A DNA stretch of 36,007 nucleotides from Rhodospirillaceae bacterium (GCA_018660305.1 JABJKO010000050.1:1-36007), one strand, 5' to 3'; numbered from the stretch's first letter, positions 7,767-15,741 are shown. The notes: generated from the letters alone by a model not told the origin. A program made the numbers and translations.

Positions 7767-7964
7767 ATGCAACAGACATTCCCCTGGTTCATCATTATCG
7801 CCATGGGCCTCGTGCTGGTGGTGCTGATCGCCGGAGTCATCTCCATGCTGCGGCACGGCAAGGTCGATGCGCGAACGTCCAACAAGCTGATGCGCTATCG
7901 CGTCATTTTTCAATTTGTCGCCATCGGGCTGCTTGCGCTGGCATTTCTTCTGGGCGGGCGTTAG
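7767..7964 (+). CDS. Small twin-transmembrane protein, HIG1 family
   Basis: A 65-residue inner-membrane protein with two hydrophobic helices (about residues 6-29 and 44-61) joined by a polar loop RHGKVDARTSNKLMRYR. The layout and the LMRYRVIFQFVAIG segment match bacterial HIG1-domain (hypoxia-induced protein conserved region) proteins. These are linked in mitochondria and alphaproteobacteria to respiratory complexes; the exact role here is unknown. It lies upstream of etfB, its usual place in many alphaproteobacteria as I recall, but the 114-base gap holds a separate promoter-like sequence. Confidence 0.8.
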   Translation: MQQTFPWFIIIAMGLVLVVLIAGVISMLRHGKVDARTSNKLMRYRVIFQFVAIGLLALAFLLGGR

Positions 7965-7994
7965 TTGACCAAATTCATTGCAAGCCCGCACTGC

Positions 7995-8022
7995 TTGACA
8001 GGCGGAGAAAGCTGAATAGGTT
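7995..8022 (+). promoter_or_regulatory. Putative sigma-70 promoter of etfB-etfA-hbd
   Basis: A perfect -35 TTGACA at 7995-8000 is followed after 16 bases by a weak -10 TAGGTT at 8017-8022, about 56 bases before the etfB ATG. The -35 is strong and the -10 poor, so the assignment is tentative. Confidence 0.4.
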
Positions 8023-8078
8023 GTGCCCACACAAATGACTGTCAGCGGCGCCTTTGCCGCGCAATTTCCGGGAAGATC

Positions 8079-8828
8079 ATGAAGGTCCTTGTCGCCGTTA
8101 AACGGGTCATAGATTACAACGTCAAAGTTCGGGTAAAGGGAGACAATACGGGCGTCGAGCTGGCGAACGTCAAGATGTCCATGAACCCCTTCGATGAAAT
8201 CGCCATCGAAGAAGCCATTCGCCTGCAGGAAGCCGGCACCGCCTCCGAGGTGATCGCCATTTCCCTGGGCGAGGCCAAATGCACCGAGACCATCCGCACG
8301 GCGCTCGCCATGGGTGCCGATCGCGGCATCCACGTGAAGACCGACACGGAATTGCAGCCCCTCGCCGTCGCCAAGCTGCTGAAGGCGGTGGTGGAGAAGG
8401 AAAATCCCGAGCTGGTCATTCTCGGCAAGCAGGCCATCGATGACGATTGCAGCCAGACCGGCCAGATGCTGGCCGCCCTGCTGGGCTGGTCGCAGGGCAC
8501 CTTCGCCTCGAAGGTCGAGATGGCCGGCGAGACGGCAAACGTCACCCGCGAGGTCGATGGCGGTCTGGAGACGGTGGCGCTCAAGATGCCGGCGGTGGTC
8601 ACCACCGATCTGCGTCTCAACGAGCCGCGCTATGCGTCGCTGCCCAATATCATGAAGGCGAAGAAGAAAACCATCGACGAGTACAGCCCGGAAGATTTGG
8701 GTGTGGATGCAACACCCCGCCTGGTGACCCTGCGGGTCGACGAGCCGCCGCCGCGGCAGGGCGGCGGCAAGGTCGCCGACGTGGCCGAACTGGTCGACAA
8801 GCTGAAAAACGAAGCGGGAGTCATCTGA
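8079..8828 (+). CDS. etfB: Electron transfer flavoprotein subunit beta
   Basis: A 249-residue ETF beta subunit. With EtfA it carries FAD and passes electrons from acyl-CoA dehydrogenases to ETF:quinone oxidoreductase. The start [20 protein letters not shown], the motif [21 protein letters not shown] and the segment [20 protein letters not shown] are characteristic, and the length is typical. GGGAAG precedes the ATG. The stop overlaps the etfA start by one base (TGATG), giving coupled 1:1 synthesis of the heterodimer. Confidence 0.97.
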   Translation: MKVLVAVKRVIDYNVKVRVKGDNTGVELANVKMSMNPFDEIAIEEAIRLQEAGTASEVIAISLGEAKCTETIRTALAMGADRGIHVKTDTELQPLAVAKLLKAVVEKENPELVILGKQAIDDDCSQTGQMLAALLGWSQGTFASKVEMAGETANVTREVDGGLETVALKMPAVVTTDLRLNEPRYASLPNIMKAKKKTIDEYSPEDLGVDATPRLVTLRVDEPPPRQGGGKVADVAELVDKLKNEAGVI

Positions 8829-9778
8829 TGGGTGTCCTTGTCATAGCCGATCACGACAATGCGGAAATCAAGGGCGCAACCCTGAACACCATCACGGCGG
8901 CCACCCAGTTGGGTGATGTCGACGTTCTGGTGGCCGGTGAAAACTGCCAGACCGCCGCCGATGCCGCCGGCGCCATTCAGGGCGTCTCGAAAGTCCGGAT
9001 GGTAGACAATGCCGCCTATGGTCATGGGCTCGCCGAGCCCCTGGCGGCGCTGGTGGTCAGCATCGCCGGCGATTACAGCCACATTCTGGCGCCCCATATG
9101 ACGTCGGGCAAAAACGTCGCGCCCCGTGTCGCCGCGCTCCTCGATATCGTGCAGATCTCGGACATCATGGAAATCAAGGATGCCAATACCTTTGTGCGTC
9201 CCATCTATGCCGGCAACGCGATGGCGACGGTGCAGACCCAGGATGCCACGATGGTCATCACGGTACGCGGCACCGCCTTTCCCAAGGCGGAAGAAACCGG
9301 TGGCAGCGCGTCGGTGGAACCGCTGGCGGCAGCCGACGACCCGGGTCTGTCCTCGTTCGTGGGCCAGGAGCTGACCAAATCCGAACGGCCCGAGCTTACC
9401 GCCGCGCGAATTGTGGTCTCCGGTGGCCGTGGCATGCAGTCGGGCGATAATTTTCCACTGGTGGAGGCCGTCGCCGACCGTCTCGGCGCCGCCGTCGGTG
9501 CGTCCCGCGCCGCCGTGGATGCCGGCTATGTGCCTAACGATTATCAGGTGGGACAGACCGGGAAGGTGGTTGCCCCCGAGCTTTATCTGGCGGTGGGGAT
9601 TTCCGGCGCCATCCAGCATTTAGCCGGCATGAAGGACAGTAAGGTCATCGCGGCCATCAACAAGGACGAGGAAGCGCCCATCTTCGCGGTCGCCGATTAC
9701 GGTCTGGTGGGCGATCTGTTCGAGGAAATGCCCAAGCTGGCCGAAGAGCTGGACAAGCAGGACATAAAGCCGCGCTGA
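8828..9778 (+). CDS. etfA: Electron transfer flavoprotein subunit alpha
   Basis: A 316-residue ETF alpha subunit. The N-terminal domain starts [20 protein letters not shown]. The C-terminal FAD-binding domain has [19 protein letters not shown], then [35 protein letters not shown] and [13 protein letters not shown], the classic ETF-alpha signature. Although the frame is open upstream inside etfB, the ATG at 8828 gives the conserved N terminus and the TGATG overlap. It acts with EtfB in fatty-acid and amino-acid oxidation. Its own stop overlaps the next start by one base. Confidence 0.97.
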   Translation: MGVLVIADHDNAEIKGATLNTITAATQLGDVDVLVAGENCQTAADAAGAIQGVSKVRMVDNAAYGHGLAEPLAALVVSIAGDYSHILAPHMTSGKNVAPRVAALLDIVQISDIMEIKDANTFVRPIYAGNAMATVQTQDATMVITVRGTAFPKAEETGGSASVEPLAAADDPGLSSFVGQELTKSERPELTAARIVVSGGRGMQSGDNFPLVEAVADRLGAAVGASRAAVDAGYVPNDYQVGQTGKVVAPELYLAVGISGAIQHLAGMKDSKVIAAINKDEEAPIFAVADYGLVGDLFEEMPKLAEELDKQDIKPR

Positions 9779-10659
9779 TGGCGCTCCACATCAAATCCAT
9801 CGGGATCATCGGCGCCGGCCAGATGGGTGCCGGCATCGCGCAGGTCTGCGCCCAGAACGGCTATCAGGTCCAGCTCGCTGATATCGATGACGGGGTGCTT
9901 GCCAAGGCCATCGACGGCATGCGCGGCCGCATGGATCGGCAGGTGCAGCGCGACCGGATGACCCAGGACGTGCTGGATCAGACCCTTGCCAATATCACCA
10001 CCGGCACCGACTACAAGATCTTCGCCGATTGCGATCTGGTCATCGAAGCGGCAACCGAGAACGAGGCGATCAAGCAGGCGATTTTCGAGAAGCTGACGCC
10101 CTGCCTGCGGCAAGATGCGCTGGTCGCAAGCAATACGTCATCCATCTCCATCACCCGGCTGGCGGCTGCGACCGACAGGCCGGAACGGTTCATGGGCGTG
10201 CATTTCATGAACCCGGTGCCGGTGATGAAGCTGGTGGAGCTTATCCGCGGCATCGCCACCGACGATGCGACCTATGAGGCCATCCTCGCCGTGGCCGCGA
10301 AGCTCGGCAAGACCGCTGTCACGTCGGAGGATTTCCCCGCCTTCATCGTCAACCGCATCCTGCTGCCCATGATCAATGAGGCGGTCTATACGCTGCATGA
10401 AAGCGTCGCCTCGGTCACCGATATCGACCAGGCCATGAAACTCGGCGCCAATCACCCCATGGGGCCGCTGGAGCTGGCCGATTTCATCGGTCTGGATACC
10501 TGCCTGTCGATCATGCAGGTGCTGCATGAAGGGCTCTCCGACAGCAAGTACCGCCCCTGCCCGCTGCTCGCCAAATATGTCGAGGCCGGCTGGCTGGGCC
10601 GCAAATCGGGTCGCGGGTTCTACGATTATTCGGGTGAGACGCCGGTACCAACGCGCTGA
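9778..10659 (+). CDS. 3-hydroxybutyryl-CoA dehydrogenase (3-hydroxyacyl-CoA dehydrogenase family)
   Basis: A 293-residue NAD-dependent enzyme oxidising 3-hydroxyacyl-CoA to 3-ketoacyl-CoA (or the reverse in butyrate/PHB-type metabolism). The dinucleotide loop GIIGAGQMGAG is at residues 9-19, with a following acidic D36-region (QLADID). The catalytic histidine is H142 in MGVHFMNPVPVMKLVE, and the C-terminal domain has NRILLPMINEA and HPMGPLELADFIGLD. Length fits single-domain HBD (about 290). A one-base overlap puts it in the etfBA operon, so its electrons and substrates are shared with acyl-CoA oxidation. Confidence 0.95.
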   Translation: MALHIKSIGIIGAGQMGAGIAQVCAQNGYQVQLADIDDGVLAKAIDGMRGRMDRQVQRDRMTQDVLDQTLANITTGTDYKIFADCDLVIEAATENEAIKQAIFEKLTPCLRQDALVASNTSSISITRLAAATDRPERFMGVHFMNPVPVMKLVELIRGIATDDATYEAILAVAAKLGKTAVTSEDFPAFIVNRILLPMINEAVYTLHESVASVTDIDQAMKLGANHPMGPLELADFIGLDTCLSIMQVLHEGLSDSKYRPCPLLAKYVEAGWLGRKSGRGFYDYSGETPVPTR

Positions 10660-10720
10660 GTAACAATTCTCATACTTGCGAATTATCCAGAATGAGGATG
10701 ACAAGTGGCCGGGGGAGATT

Positions 10721-11353
10721 ATGTTCGAAGCGGAATGGCAAAAGCTAAAATTCGATTTCGATAATCTAAATTCAAATTTCGAAACTCATATTGATCGGCG
10801 CCCTAATGAACAAATGTGCCGTCTTCTAATCCTTGGCGAAGATCACCGGTACAATATTCATCCGGGCGTTGATCCCATCGCAATTTGTCGTGCGTTATGG
10901 CGGACCTATTTTTGTCGTCGCCCCGAAGGTGGGTCCACCATTGCCATGCAACTAGTTCGCACCATTTCCGGCCGATACGAAAAAACACCGACGAGAAAGA
11001 TTTTGGAGATTGTCCTCGCAGTCAGACTGACCAAGCACGTCGACCGAGAAAGATTGCCGTGCCTGTATTTGTGGGTAGCCTACTACGGGTGGAGAATGAA
11101 TAATTTTTTACAAGCTTGCGATAGGCTGAGCATTGATCCCAATTCATCTTCTTTGGAAGATGCCGCGCAGCTGGTCGCGAGATTGAAATATCCCGAGCCA
11201 CGCATTTCTAATCTTGAGCGTAAAAGAAAAATAGAAGTGCGATGTGCTTACCTCGCAAATCGTTATCGAAATAGAGGAAACCGCTTACGAACTGAATTGG
11301 CAGGAAGCGATGGAACCGTTCAAAGCACCGGCGCAACTGGTAAGATTAATTGA
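10721..11353 (+). CDS. Soluble GT51-like peptidoglycan transglycosylase-domain protein (accessory cassette)
   Basis: A 210-residue protein with the hallmarks of the GT51 (PBP-type) glycosyltransferase fold. Motif 1 is GEDHRYNIHPGVD with the general-base glutamate E40. Motif 2 is GGSTIAMQLVR (70-80). Motif 3 is TRKILEIVLAVRL, keeping K93 and the second glutamate E96. The LYLWVAYYG segment follows. GT51 enzymes polymerise lipid II outside the inner membrane and normally have an N-terminal anchor. Here there is no signal peptide, no membrane helix and no transpeptidase domain. The start at 10721 has GGGGGAG just upstream; a TTG at 10676 is possible. Base composition is markedly more AT-rich than the neighbours. 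Its 3' end overlaps the next gene by 44 bases. Substrate and location are unknown. Confidence 0.7.
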   Translation: MFEAEWQKLKFDFDNLNSNFETHIDRRPNEQMCRLLILGEDHRYNIHPGVDPIAICRALWRTYFCRRPEGGSTIAMQLVRTISGRYEKTPTRKILEIVLAVRLTKHVDRERLPCLYLWVAYYGWRMNNFLQACDRLSIDPNSSSLEDAAQLVARLKYPEPRISNLERKRKIEVRCAYLANRYRNRGNRLRTELAGSDGTVQSTGATGKIN

Positions 11354-11972
11354 ACACTATCCAGATGCACAGTTAATCACGGAAGTAGCACAAAGGGACG
11401 GGGAACCTGCTCGATATGCAATAGCACGACTTTGGCTCTCTGAAGGAATACCTTTTGCCTTCAAAGAGTGCCCCGCAATTTATGAGTCGGTTCGAACATG
11501 GCTCGCGGGACGGCTTGGCGTCGACGCAAAAGAAATTAGCCTTGCCGGCAGCGCTCGCTTGGGCACATCTCTATCGCCTAGTCAATTGGGCAAAGAATTT
11601 AATGAAAAATCGGATTTAGATTTTTTTATAGTGTCCAATGAGTTGTTTGAAAAGATTCGGAACGATTTCCAAACGTGGTCATTCGACTATGAAAGCGGGA
11701 AAATTGAACCAAAAAACGAACGCGAGGCGAAATTTTGGCGCGACAACAACTCTCGCGGACCAATGTTAATTCAACGCGGGTATTTGCATAATCAAATAGT
11801 TCCAAATCATAACAGGTACGAGACGGTAAAAAATATTAATCAATCTATGTGGTTGCTTACAGAGAAACTGAGAATTACTGAACTAGCACCTACGGTGAAA
11901 AAAGCGTCTATTGTTTGCTACAGTTCTTGGAGGGCTTGTGTACAGCGTATGGTATTGAACCTACGGAGCTAG
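11310..11972 (+). CDS. Nucleotidyltransferase-fold protein (pol-beta type), partner of the GT51-like gene
   Basis: A 220-residue protein with a nucleotidyltransferase core. The helix-turn GSARLGTSLSP has the GS pair at residues 80-81, followed by SDLDFFIV with two metal-binding aspartates, D102 and D104. The third acidic residue is not obvious. About 75 N-terminal residues and a C-terminal helical region (INQSMWLLTEKLRI) frame the core. The substrate is unknown: nucleotidylation of a protein, antibiotic or RNA, or second-messenger synthesis are all possible. ATG at 11310 has an AGGA site ahead; a GTG at 11244 is an alternative. It overlaps the GT51-like gene by 44 bases in another frame, so the two are translated from one message. 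It is AT-rich and foreign-looking like its partner. Confidence 0.6.
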   Translation: MEPFKAPAQLVRLIEHYPDAQLITEVAQRDGEPARYAIARLWLSEGIPFAFKECPAIYESVRTWLAGRLGVDAKEISLAGSARLGTSLSPSQLGKEFNEKSDLDFFIVSNELFEKIRNDFQTWSFDYESGKIEPKNEREAKFWRDNNSRGPMLIQRGYLHNQIVPNHNRYETVKNINQSMWLLTEKLRITELAPTVKKASIVCYSSWRACVQRMVLNLRS

Positions 11973-12012
11973 GCACCTTTATTTTGCTGTTCTGCGTTAA
12001 AATTGCCAGTAA

Positions 12013-12090
12013 AGGCCGCGCGACGCCGGCACGGAAGAGGAATTCATCGAGAATTTCGACCGCGCCCGCATCGGCTCCATCGAAGTTTAG
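12013..12090 (+). pseudogene. Possible C-terminal relic of a displaced gene
   Basis: In one frame, immediately after a stop, this reads RPRDAGTEEEFIENFDRARI then GSIEV and a stop. Acidic, charged and GC-rich, it looks like a native protein tail rather than cassette DNA. I cannot name the parent gene. The opposite strand is also open here, so the assignment is weak. Confidence 0.25.
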
Positions 12091-12126
12091 CGCTCCATCA
12101 AATTGAGTGTGCACTTTCAGCAACCA

Positions 12127-12244
12127 CCCACCTCCCCTGACCCCTCCCCCAATGGGCGGAGGGGAACGCGGTCGTCAAAACCGAGCAAATTCCCTCGACG
12201 CCCGTCATGAATTAGGGGGGCGGAGAGGGCTAGGGAGAGGTGGG
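12127..12244. repeat. Imperfect C-rich/G-rich inverted repeat (REP/MITE-like)
   Basis: A C-rich left arm (12127-12150, CCCACCTCCCCTGACCCCTC then CCCC) faces a G-rich right arm (12215-12244, containing GGCGGAGAGGGCTAGGGAGA then GGTGGG), separated by about 64 bases. The arms pair imperfectly. This is the look of dispersed palindromic repeats of proteobacterial chromosomes. It abuts the 3' end of the thioredoxin-like gene and marks the outer edge of the accessory region. Confidence 0.55.
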
Positions 12245-12283
12245 GGATGTTTCCGTCAAACACAAACTTGCCGTTAGAAATCC

Positions 12284-12862
12284 CTAACGTTGTTCACCCA
12301 GTTGAACGTAGTGATCGATCAGGGCCAGGGCTTCGGCGCTGTCCCATTCCGCGTGTCCGGCGAGACGGCCCAGTTCGTTTCCGTTGCGGTCAAGGAGGAT
12401 GGATGTGGGGAGACCCTTTATCCGCATGACCCGGGACACCGCAGCTTTTTCATCCACATAGATGGGCAGCCCCGCGAGACCGTGTTTCTTCAGGAACGGT
12501 TTGACCATGGGCCAGCCGCGCAAATCCTGGGACAGGGCGATCACCGTAAAATCAGATCCACCGCGCGCCTTTTGCAGACGCAGGAGCGATGGCATCTCGC
12601 GGATACAGGGTCCGCACCAGGTCGCCCAGAAATTGACCAGGGTGACTTTGCCGCTGAATTCCGTGAGCGGAACCGACCGGCCGCTCTCGGCCCGGACGGC
12701 AAGCGGCGGTGTTGGCGGCGCGCCGTCGGTTGGCGTAAAGTTCTGCATCCACCCCGTCAAAGGCGGTGAAGCGCTCTTTTCGCTTGATTTAGCGTCAAAA
12801 AACCACCAGATGGCGGCACCGGCTGCTATAACCAGCACGGCTATGGAAACATTTTTGATCAT
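12284..12862 (-). CDS. TlpA/ResA-type membrane-anchored thioredoxin-like protein
   Basis: A 192-residue periplasmic thiol-disulfide oxidoreductase tethered by an N-terminal helix (about residues 4-22, VSIAVLVIAAGAAIWWFF). The thioredoxin domain starts near residue 55 and has the active site VNFWATWCGPCIREMPSLL with cysteines C83 and C86, and a cis-proline loop MRIKGLPTSILLD. Such proteins reduce disulfides in apocytochrome c or CuA assembly; the precise client is unknown. It is divergent from argH across a 34-base gap, the arrangement usually seen in related alphaproteobacteria. Confidence 0.9.
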   Translation of the reverse strand: MIKNVSIAVLVIAAGAAIWWFFDAKSSEKSASPPLTGWMQNFTPTDGAPPTPPLAVRAESGRSVPLTEFSGKVTLVNFWATWCGPCIREMPSLLRLQKARGGSDFTVIALSQDLRGWPMVKPFLKKHGLAGLPIYVDEKAAVSRVMRIKGLPTSILLDRNGNELGRLAGHAEWDSAEALALIDHYVQLGEQR

Positions 12863-12896
12863 CGATCCCTGAATTCAGTATTTTTGAGTCTACGTC

Positions 12897-14354
12897 ATGA
12901 GCGCGAAAAGCAAATCAGCCACGCCGGCGCAGGGTAAATCTGCCACGGCACCGGCCACACGGGAAAGTCAAAACGCCTCGAACAGCATGTGGGGCGGACG
13001 TTTCGCGTCGGGCCCGGACGCGCTCATGGAGGCGATCAACGTCTCCATCGGCTTCGACCGGCGGCTGTACCAGCAGGATATCGCAGGCTCCATCGCCCAT
13101 TGCGAAATGCTGGTGGCGCAGAAGATTCTGGATGAGGAAGCCGGCCGGCAGATCATCGGGGGTCTTGGAGCGATCCGGCAGGAAATCGAGGACGGCACCT
13201 TCGAGTTCCGCACGGCGCTGGAGGATATCCATCTCAATATCGAAGGCCGGCTGACCGAGATCATCGGCGAGGATGCCGGCCGGCTGCATACGGCCAGGTC
13301 GCGCAACGATCAGGTGGCGACGGATTTCAGGCTCTGGGTGCGTGACGCTCTCGACGGGCTGGACAACGCCCTGCACGATCTTCAGGCCGCTTTGATCGAC
13401 CAGGCGGAGGCCCATGCCGACATGGTCATGCCCGGGTTCACGCATTTGCAGGCCGCCCAGCCGGTCACGGTGGGGCATCATCTGCTGGCCTATGTGGAGA
13501 TGTTCGGACGCGACCGCGGACGGGTGACGGATGCACGGGCCCGGATGAATGAATGTCCTCTGGGGTCGGCGGCGCTGGCGGGAACGTCGTTTCCCATCGA
13601 CCGCGCGCGCACGGCGCAGGCCCTGGGCTTCGACCGGCCCACCTCCAATTCTCTGGATGCCGTATCGGATCGGGATTTCGCGCTGGAATTCCTCAGCACC
13701 GCCGCCATTACCGCGACCCATCTGTCGCGGCTGGGCGAGGAGATCGTCATCTGGTGTTCGGCCCAGTTCGCCTTCGCCAAGCTGACCGATGCCTTTACCA
13801 CCGGCAGCTCGATCATGCCGCAGAAACGCAACCCGGATGCGGCCGAGCTGGTCCGCGCCAAGACCGGCCGCATCATTGGCTCGCTAATGACCCTGCTGAC
13901 CGTGATGAAAGGCCTGCCGCTGGCCTATTCCAAGGACATGCAGGAAGACAAGGAACCGGTCTTCGATGCGGCGGAATCGCTGGAGATTTGTGTCGCGGCC
14001 ATGGCCGGGATGGCGCGCGATCTCTCGTTCAATGCCGACCGGCTGGCGGAGTCCGCCGGCGACGGACATTCCACCGCGACCGATCTCGCCGACTGGCTGG
14101 TCCGGGTGCTTGGCCTGCCGTTCCGGCGTGCTCATCATGTCACCGGCGAGCTGGTTCAGATGGCCGACAACAAAGCCTGCATCCTGGCCGATCTTGAGTT
14201 GGTTGACATGCAGAAGATCGAATCTGGCATCACAGAGGCGGTTTATGAAGTGCTGACGGTGGACGCTTCGGTCCGAAGCCGCACCAGCTATGGCGGCACC
14301 GCGCCGGATAACGTTCGGACGCAGGTGGGCCAGGCGCGGGAACGGTTCCTGTGA
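12897..14354 (+). CDS. argH: Argininosuccinate lyase
   Basis: A 485-residue enzyme splitting argininosuccinate into arginine and fumarate, the last step of arginine synthesis. Recognisable blocks are [60 protein letters not shown] and the fumarase/aspartase-superfamily signature [12 protein letters not shown] near residue 303-314 with the catalytic serine loop. About 30 extra N-terminal residues rich in Ala, Lys and Ser precede the conserved start (MWGGRF); the true start may be internal. It overlaps the lipoprotein gene by four bases (GTGA). Confidence 0.97.
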   Translation: MSAKSKSATPAQGKSATAPATRESQNASNSMWGGRFASGPDALMEAINVSIGFDRRLYQQDIAGSIAHCEMLVAQKILDEEAGRQIIGGLGAIRQEIEDGTFEFRTALEDIHLNIEGRLTEIIGEDAGRLHTARSRNDQVATDFRLWVRDALDGLDNALHDLQAALIDQAEAHADMVMPGFTHLQAAQPVTVGHHLLAYVEMFGRDRGRVTDARARMNECPLGSAALAGTSFPIDRARTAQALGFDRPTSNSLDAVSDRDFALEFLSTAAITATHLSRLGEEIVIWCSAQFAFAKLTDAFTTGSSIMPQKRNPDAAELVRAKTGRIIGSLMTLLTVMKGLPLAYSKDMQEDKEPVFDAAESLEICVAAMAGMARDLSFNADRLAESAGDGHSTATDLADWLVRVLGLPFRRAHHVTGELVQMADNKACILADLELVDMQKIESGITEAVYEVLTVDASVRSRTSYGGTAPDNVRTQVGQARERFL

Positions 14355-14482
14355 CGAAATATTTTCTCATGATGCTCCTTGTCCTTGCGCTGGCGGCGCC
14401 GCTCGGCGCCTGCGGCAAAAAGGGTGAGCTGGAGCCGCCACCGGGCGAAAAGAGCGATTTCCCGAGGCAGTACCCGCGATGA
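14351..14482 (+). CDS. Small LptM-like lipoprotein
   Basis: A 43-residue lipoprotein: a hydrophobic signal ([20 protein letters not shown]), a lipobox LGAC with the lipidated cysteine at residue 21, then [20 protein letters not shown] and PR. The Cys-Gly-x-Lys-Gly-x-Leu-x-x-Pro pattern is typical of the LptM/YifL-type small lipoproteins found between argH and lysA. LptM in E. coli helps maturation of the LPS translocon; whether this one does is inference. It starts with GTG overlapping the argH stop and ends overlapping the lysA ATG by four bases, so its translation is coupled on both sides. Confidence 0.85.
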   Translation: MTKYFLMMLLVLALAAPLGACGKKGELEPPPGEKSDFPRQYPR

Positions 14483-15741
14483 ACCATTTCGACTATCGCC
14501 AGGGGCAACTCTTCGCCGAAGACGTCGCCGTGTCCGACATTGCCAATGCCGTGGGAACGCCGTTCTATTGCTATTCGACGGCGACCCTGAAGCGGCATTA
14601 CGAGGTCTTCGCCGGCGCGCTCGCGGATATGGGCACGCGTGTCTGCTATGCCGTCAAAGCCAACTCCAACCTCGCCGTCATCCGCACCCTCGCCGATCTT
14701 GGCGCCGGTGCCGATGTGGTCAGCGAAGGCGAGCTGCGCCGGGCCCTGGCCGCCGGAATCAGTGCGGACAACGTGGTCTTTTCCGGTGTGGGAAAGACCC
14801 GCGACGAAATGCGTTACGCCCTGTCGGTGGGAATCGGTCAGTTCAATATCGAATCCGAACCGGAACTGCAGGCGCTGGATGAGGTCGCCCGCGACCTCAA
14901 CACACAGGCCACAATCGCGCTGCGCGTCAATCCCGATGTGGATGCCGACACTCACGACAAGATCGCCACCGGCCGCAAGGACGACAAATTCGGCATCGAT
15001 ATTGATGTGGCGCCCGCCCTCTATGCCCGCGCGGCGGCGATGGACGGCATAAGGCCGCTGGGTATTGCGGTGCATATCGGATCACAGCTCACCTCTCTGG
15101 ATCCGTTCCGGGCGGCGTTTTCCCGGGTCGCCACCCTGGTTGGCGATTTGCGCGGCGCGGGGCTAATTGTGGAGCGTCTCGATCTCGGCGGTGGTCTCGG
15201 CATCACCTATCGGGACGAAGAGCCCCCGCACCCTGACGCTTACGCTGCTGTCATACGGGAAACCGTGGCCGATCTGGATCTCGAGCTGACCGTCGAGCCC
15301 GGCCGGTTGCTGGTGGGCAATGCCGGAATCCTGGTCACGCGGGTCATCTATGTGAAGGATATTCCGACGCGGCGTTTTGTGGTGGTGGATGCGGCCATGA
15401 ACGATTTTATCCGGCCGACACTCTATGACGCCGAACATGGCGTGCTGCCGGTGGATGAACAGCCCGGCGCGCCGCGGCAGCCGGCGGACGTGGTCGGCCC
15501 GGTGTGCGAGACCGGCGATGTGCTGGCGAAGGACATGGCGCTGCCCGATCTGGCGCCCGACCAATTGATCGCGATCCAGACCGCAGGTGCCTACGGAGCG
15601 GTTATGGCATCGACCTATAATACCCGGCTTCCGATCGCGGAAATCATGGTAAATGGCGGTAAATTTTCCGTGATTCGGGCCCGCCCGGACTATGACTCGC
15701 TGTTATCGCTTGACCATATACCTGACTGGCTGGGAAACTGA
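14479..15741 (+). CDS. lysA: Diaminopimelate decarboxylase
   Basis: A 420-residue PLP enzyme converting meso-diaminopimelate to lysine. The PLP lysine is K60 in CYAVKANSNLAVIRTLADLG. The glycine-rich phosphate loop LDLGGGLGITY, the HIGSQL segment and EPGRLLVGNAG are conserved, and the C-terminal CETGDVLAKD contributes the substrate-binding cysteine/glutamate across the dimer. Length is typical. Translation is coupled to the lipoprotein gene by ATGA. DAP also feeds peptidoglycan, so this step splits flow between lysine and cell wall. Confidence 0.97.
   Translation: MNHFDYRQGQLFAEDVAVSDIANAVGTPFYCYSTATLKRHYEVFAGALADMGTRVCYAVKANSNLAVIRTLADLGAGADVVSEGELRRALAAGISADNVVFSGVGKTRDEMRYALSVGIGQFNIESEPELQALDEVARDLNTQATIALRVNPDVDADTHDKIATGRKDDKFGIDIDVAPALYARAAAMDGIRPLGIAVHIGSQLTSLDPFRAAFSRVATLVGDLRGAGLIVERLDLGGGLGITYRDEEPPHPDAYAAVIRETVADLDLELTVEPGRLLVGNAGILVTRVIYVKDIPTRRFVVVDAAMNDFIRPTLYDAEHGVLPVDEQPGAPRQPADVVGPVCETGDVLAKDMALPDLAPDQLIAIQTAGAYGAVMASTYNTRLPIAEIMVNGGKFSVIRARPDYDSLLSLDHIPDWLGN

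Larger units (their letters stand above)
11973..12283. other. Gene-poor gap after the accessory cassette
   Basis: This 311-base stretch lies between the nucleotidyltransferase stop and the convergent tlpA stop. The first 30-40 bases keep the AT-rich composition of the cassette. From about 12013 the composition returns to GC-rich, with a short possible coding relic (12013-12090), then an inverted repeat (12127-12244). I see no convincing complete gene or factor-independent terminator. Confidence 0.6.

Noticed and set aside
7692..8333. N-terminal extension of the Nudix protein
   Set aside because: The frame is open, but the extension runs through the divergent HIG1-like gene and into etfB and is low-complexity; the conserved protein starts at 7691.
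11908..12123. 71-codon minus-strand frame overlapping the nucleotidyltransferase end
   Set aside because: It spans the AT-rich/GC-rich border and overlaps a real gene; its C-terminal half lies in cassette DNA, so it is unlikely to be one gene.
12915..13721. Long open frame on the minus strand inside argH (and similar long frames at 8630-9619 and 1788-2399)
   Set aside because: They lie wholly opposite well-recognised genes and show the Arg/Gly/His-rich composition of antisense shadows in GC-rich DNA; no family features.
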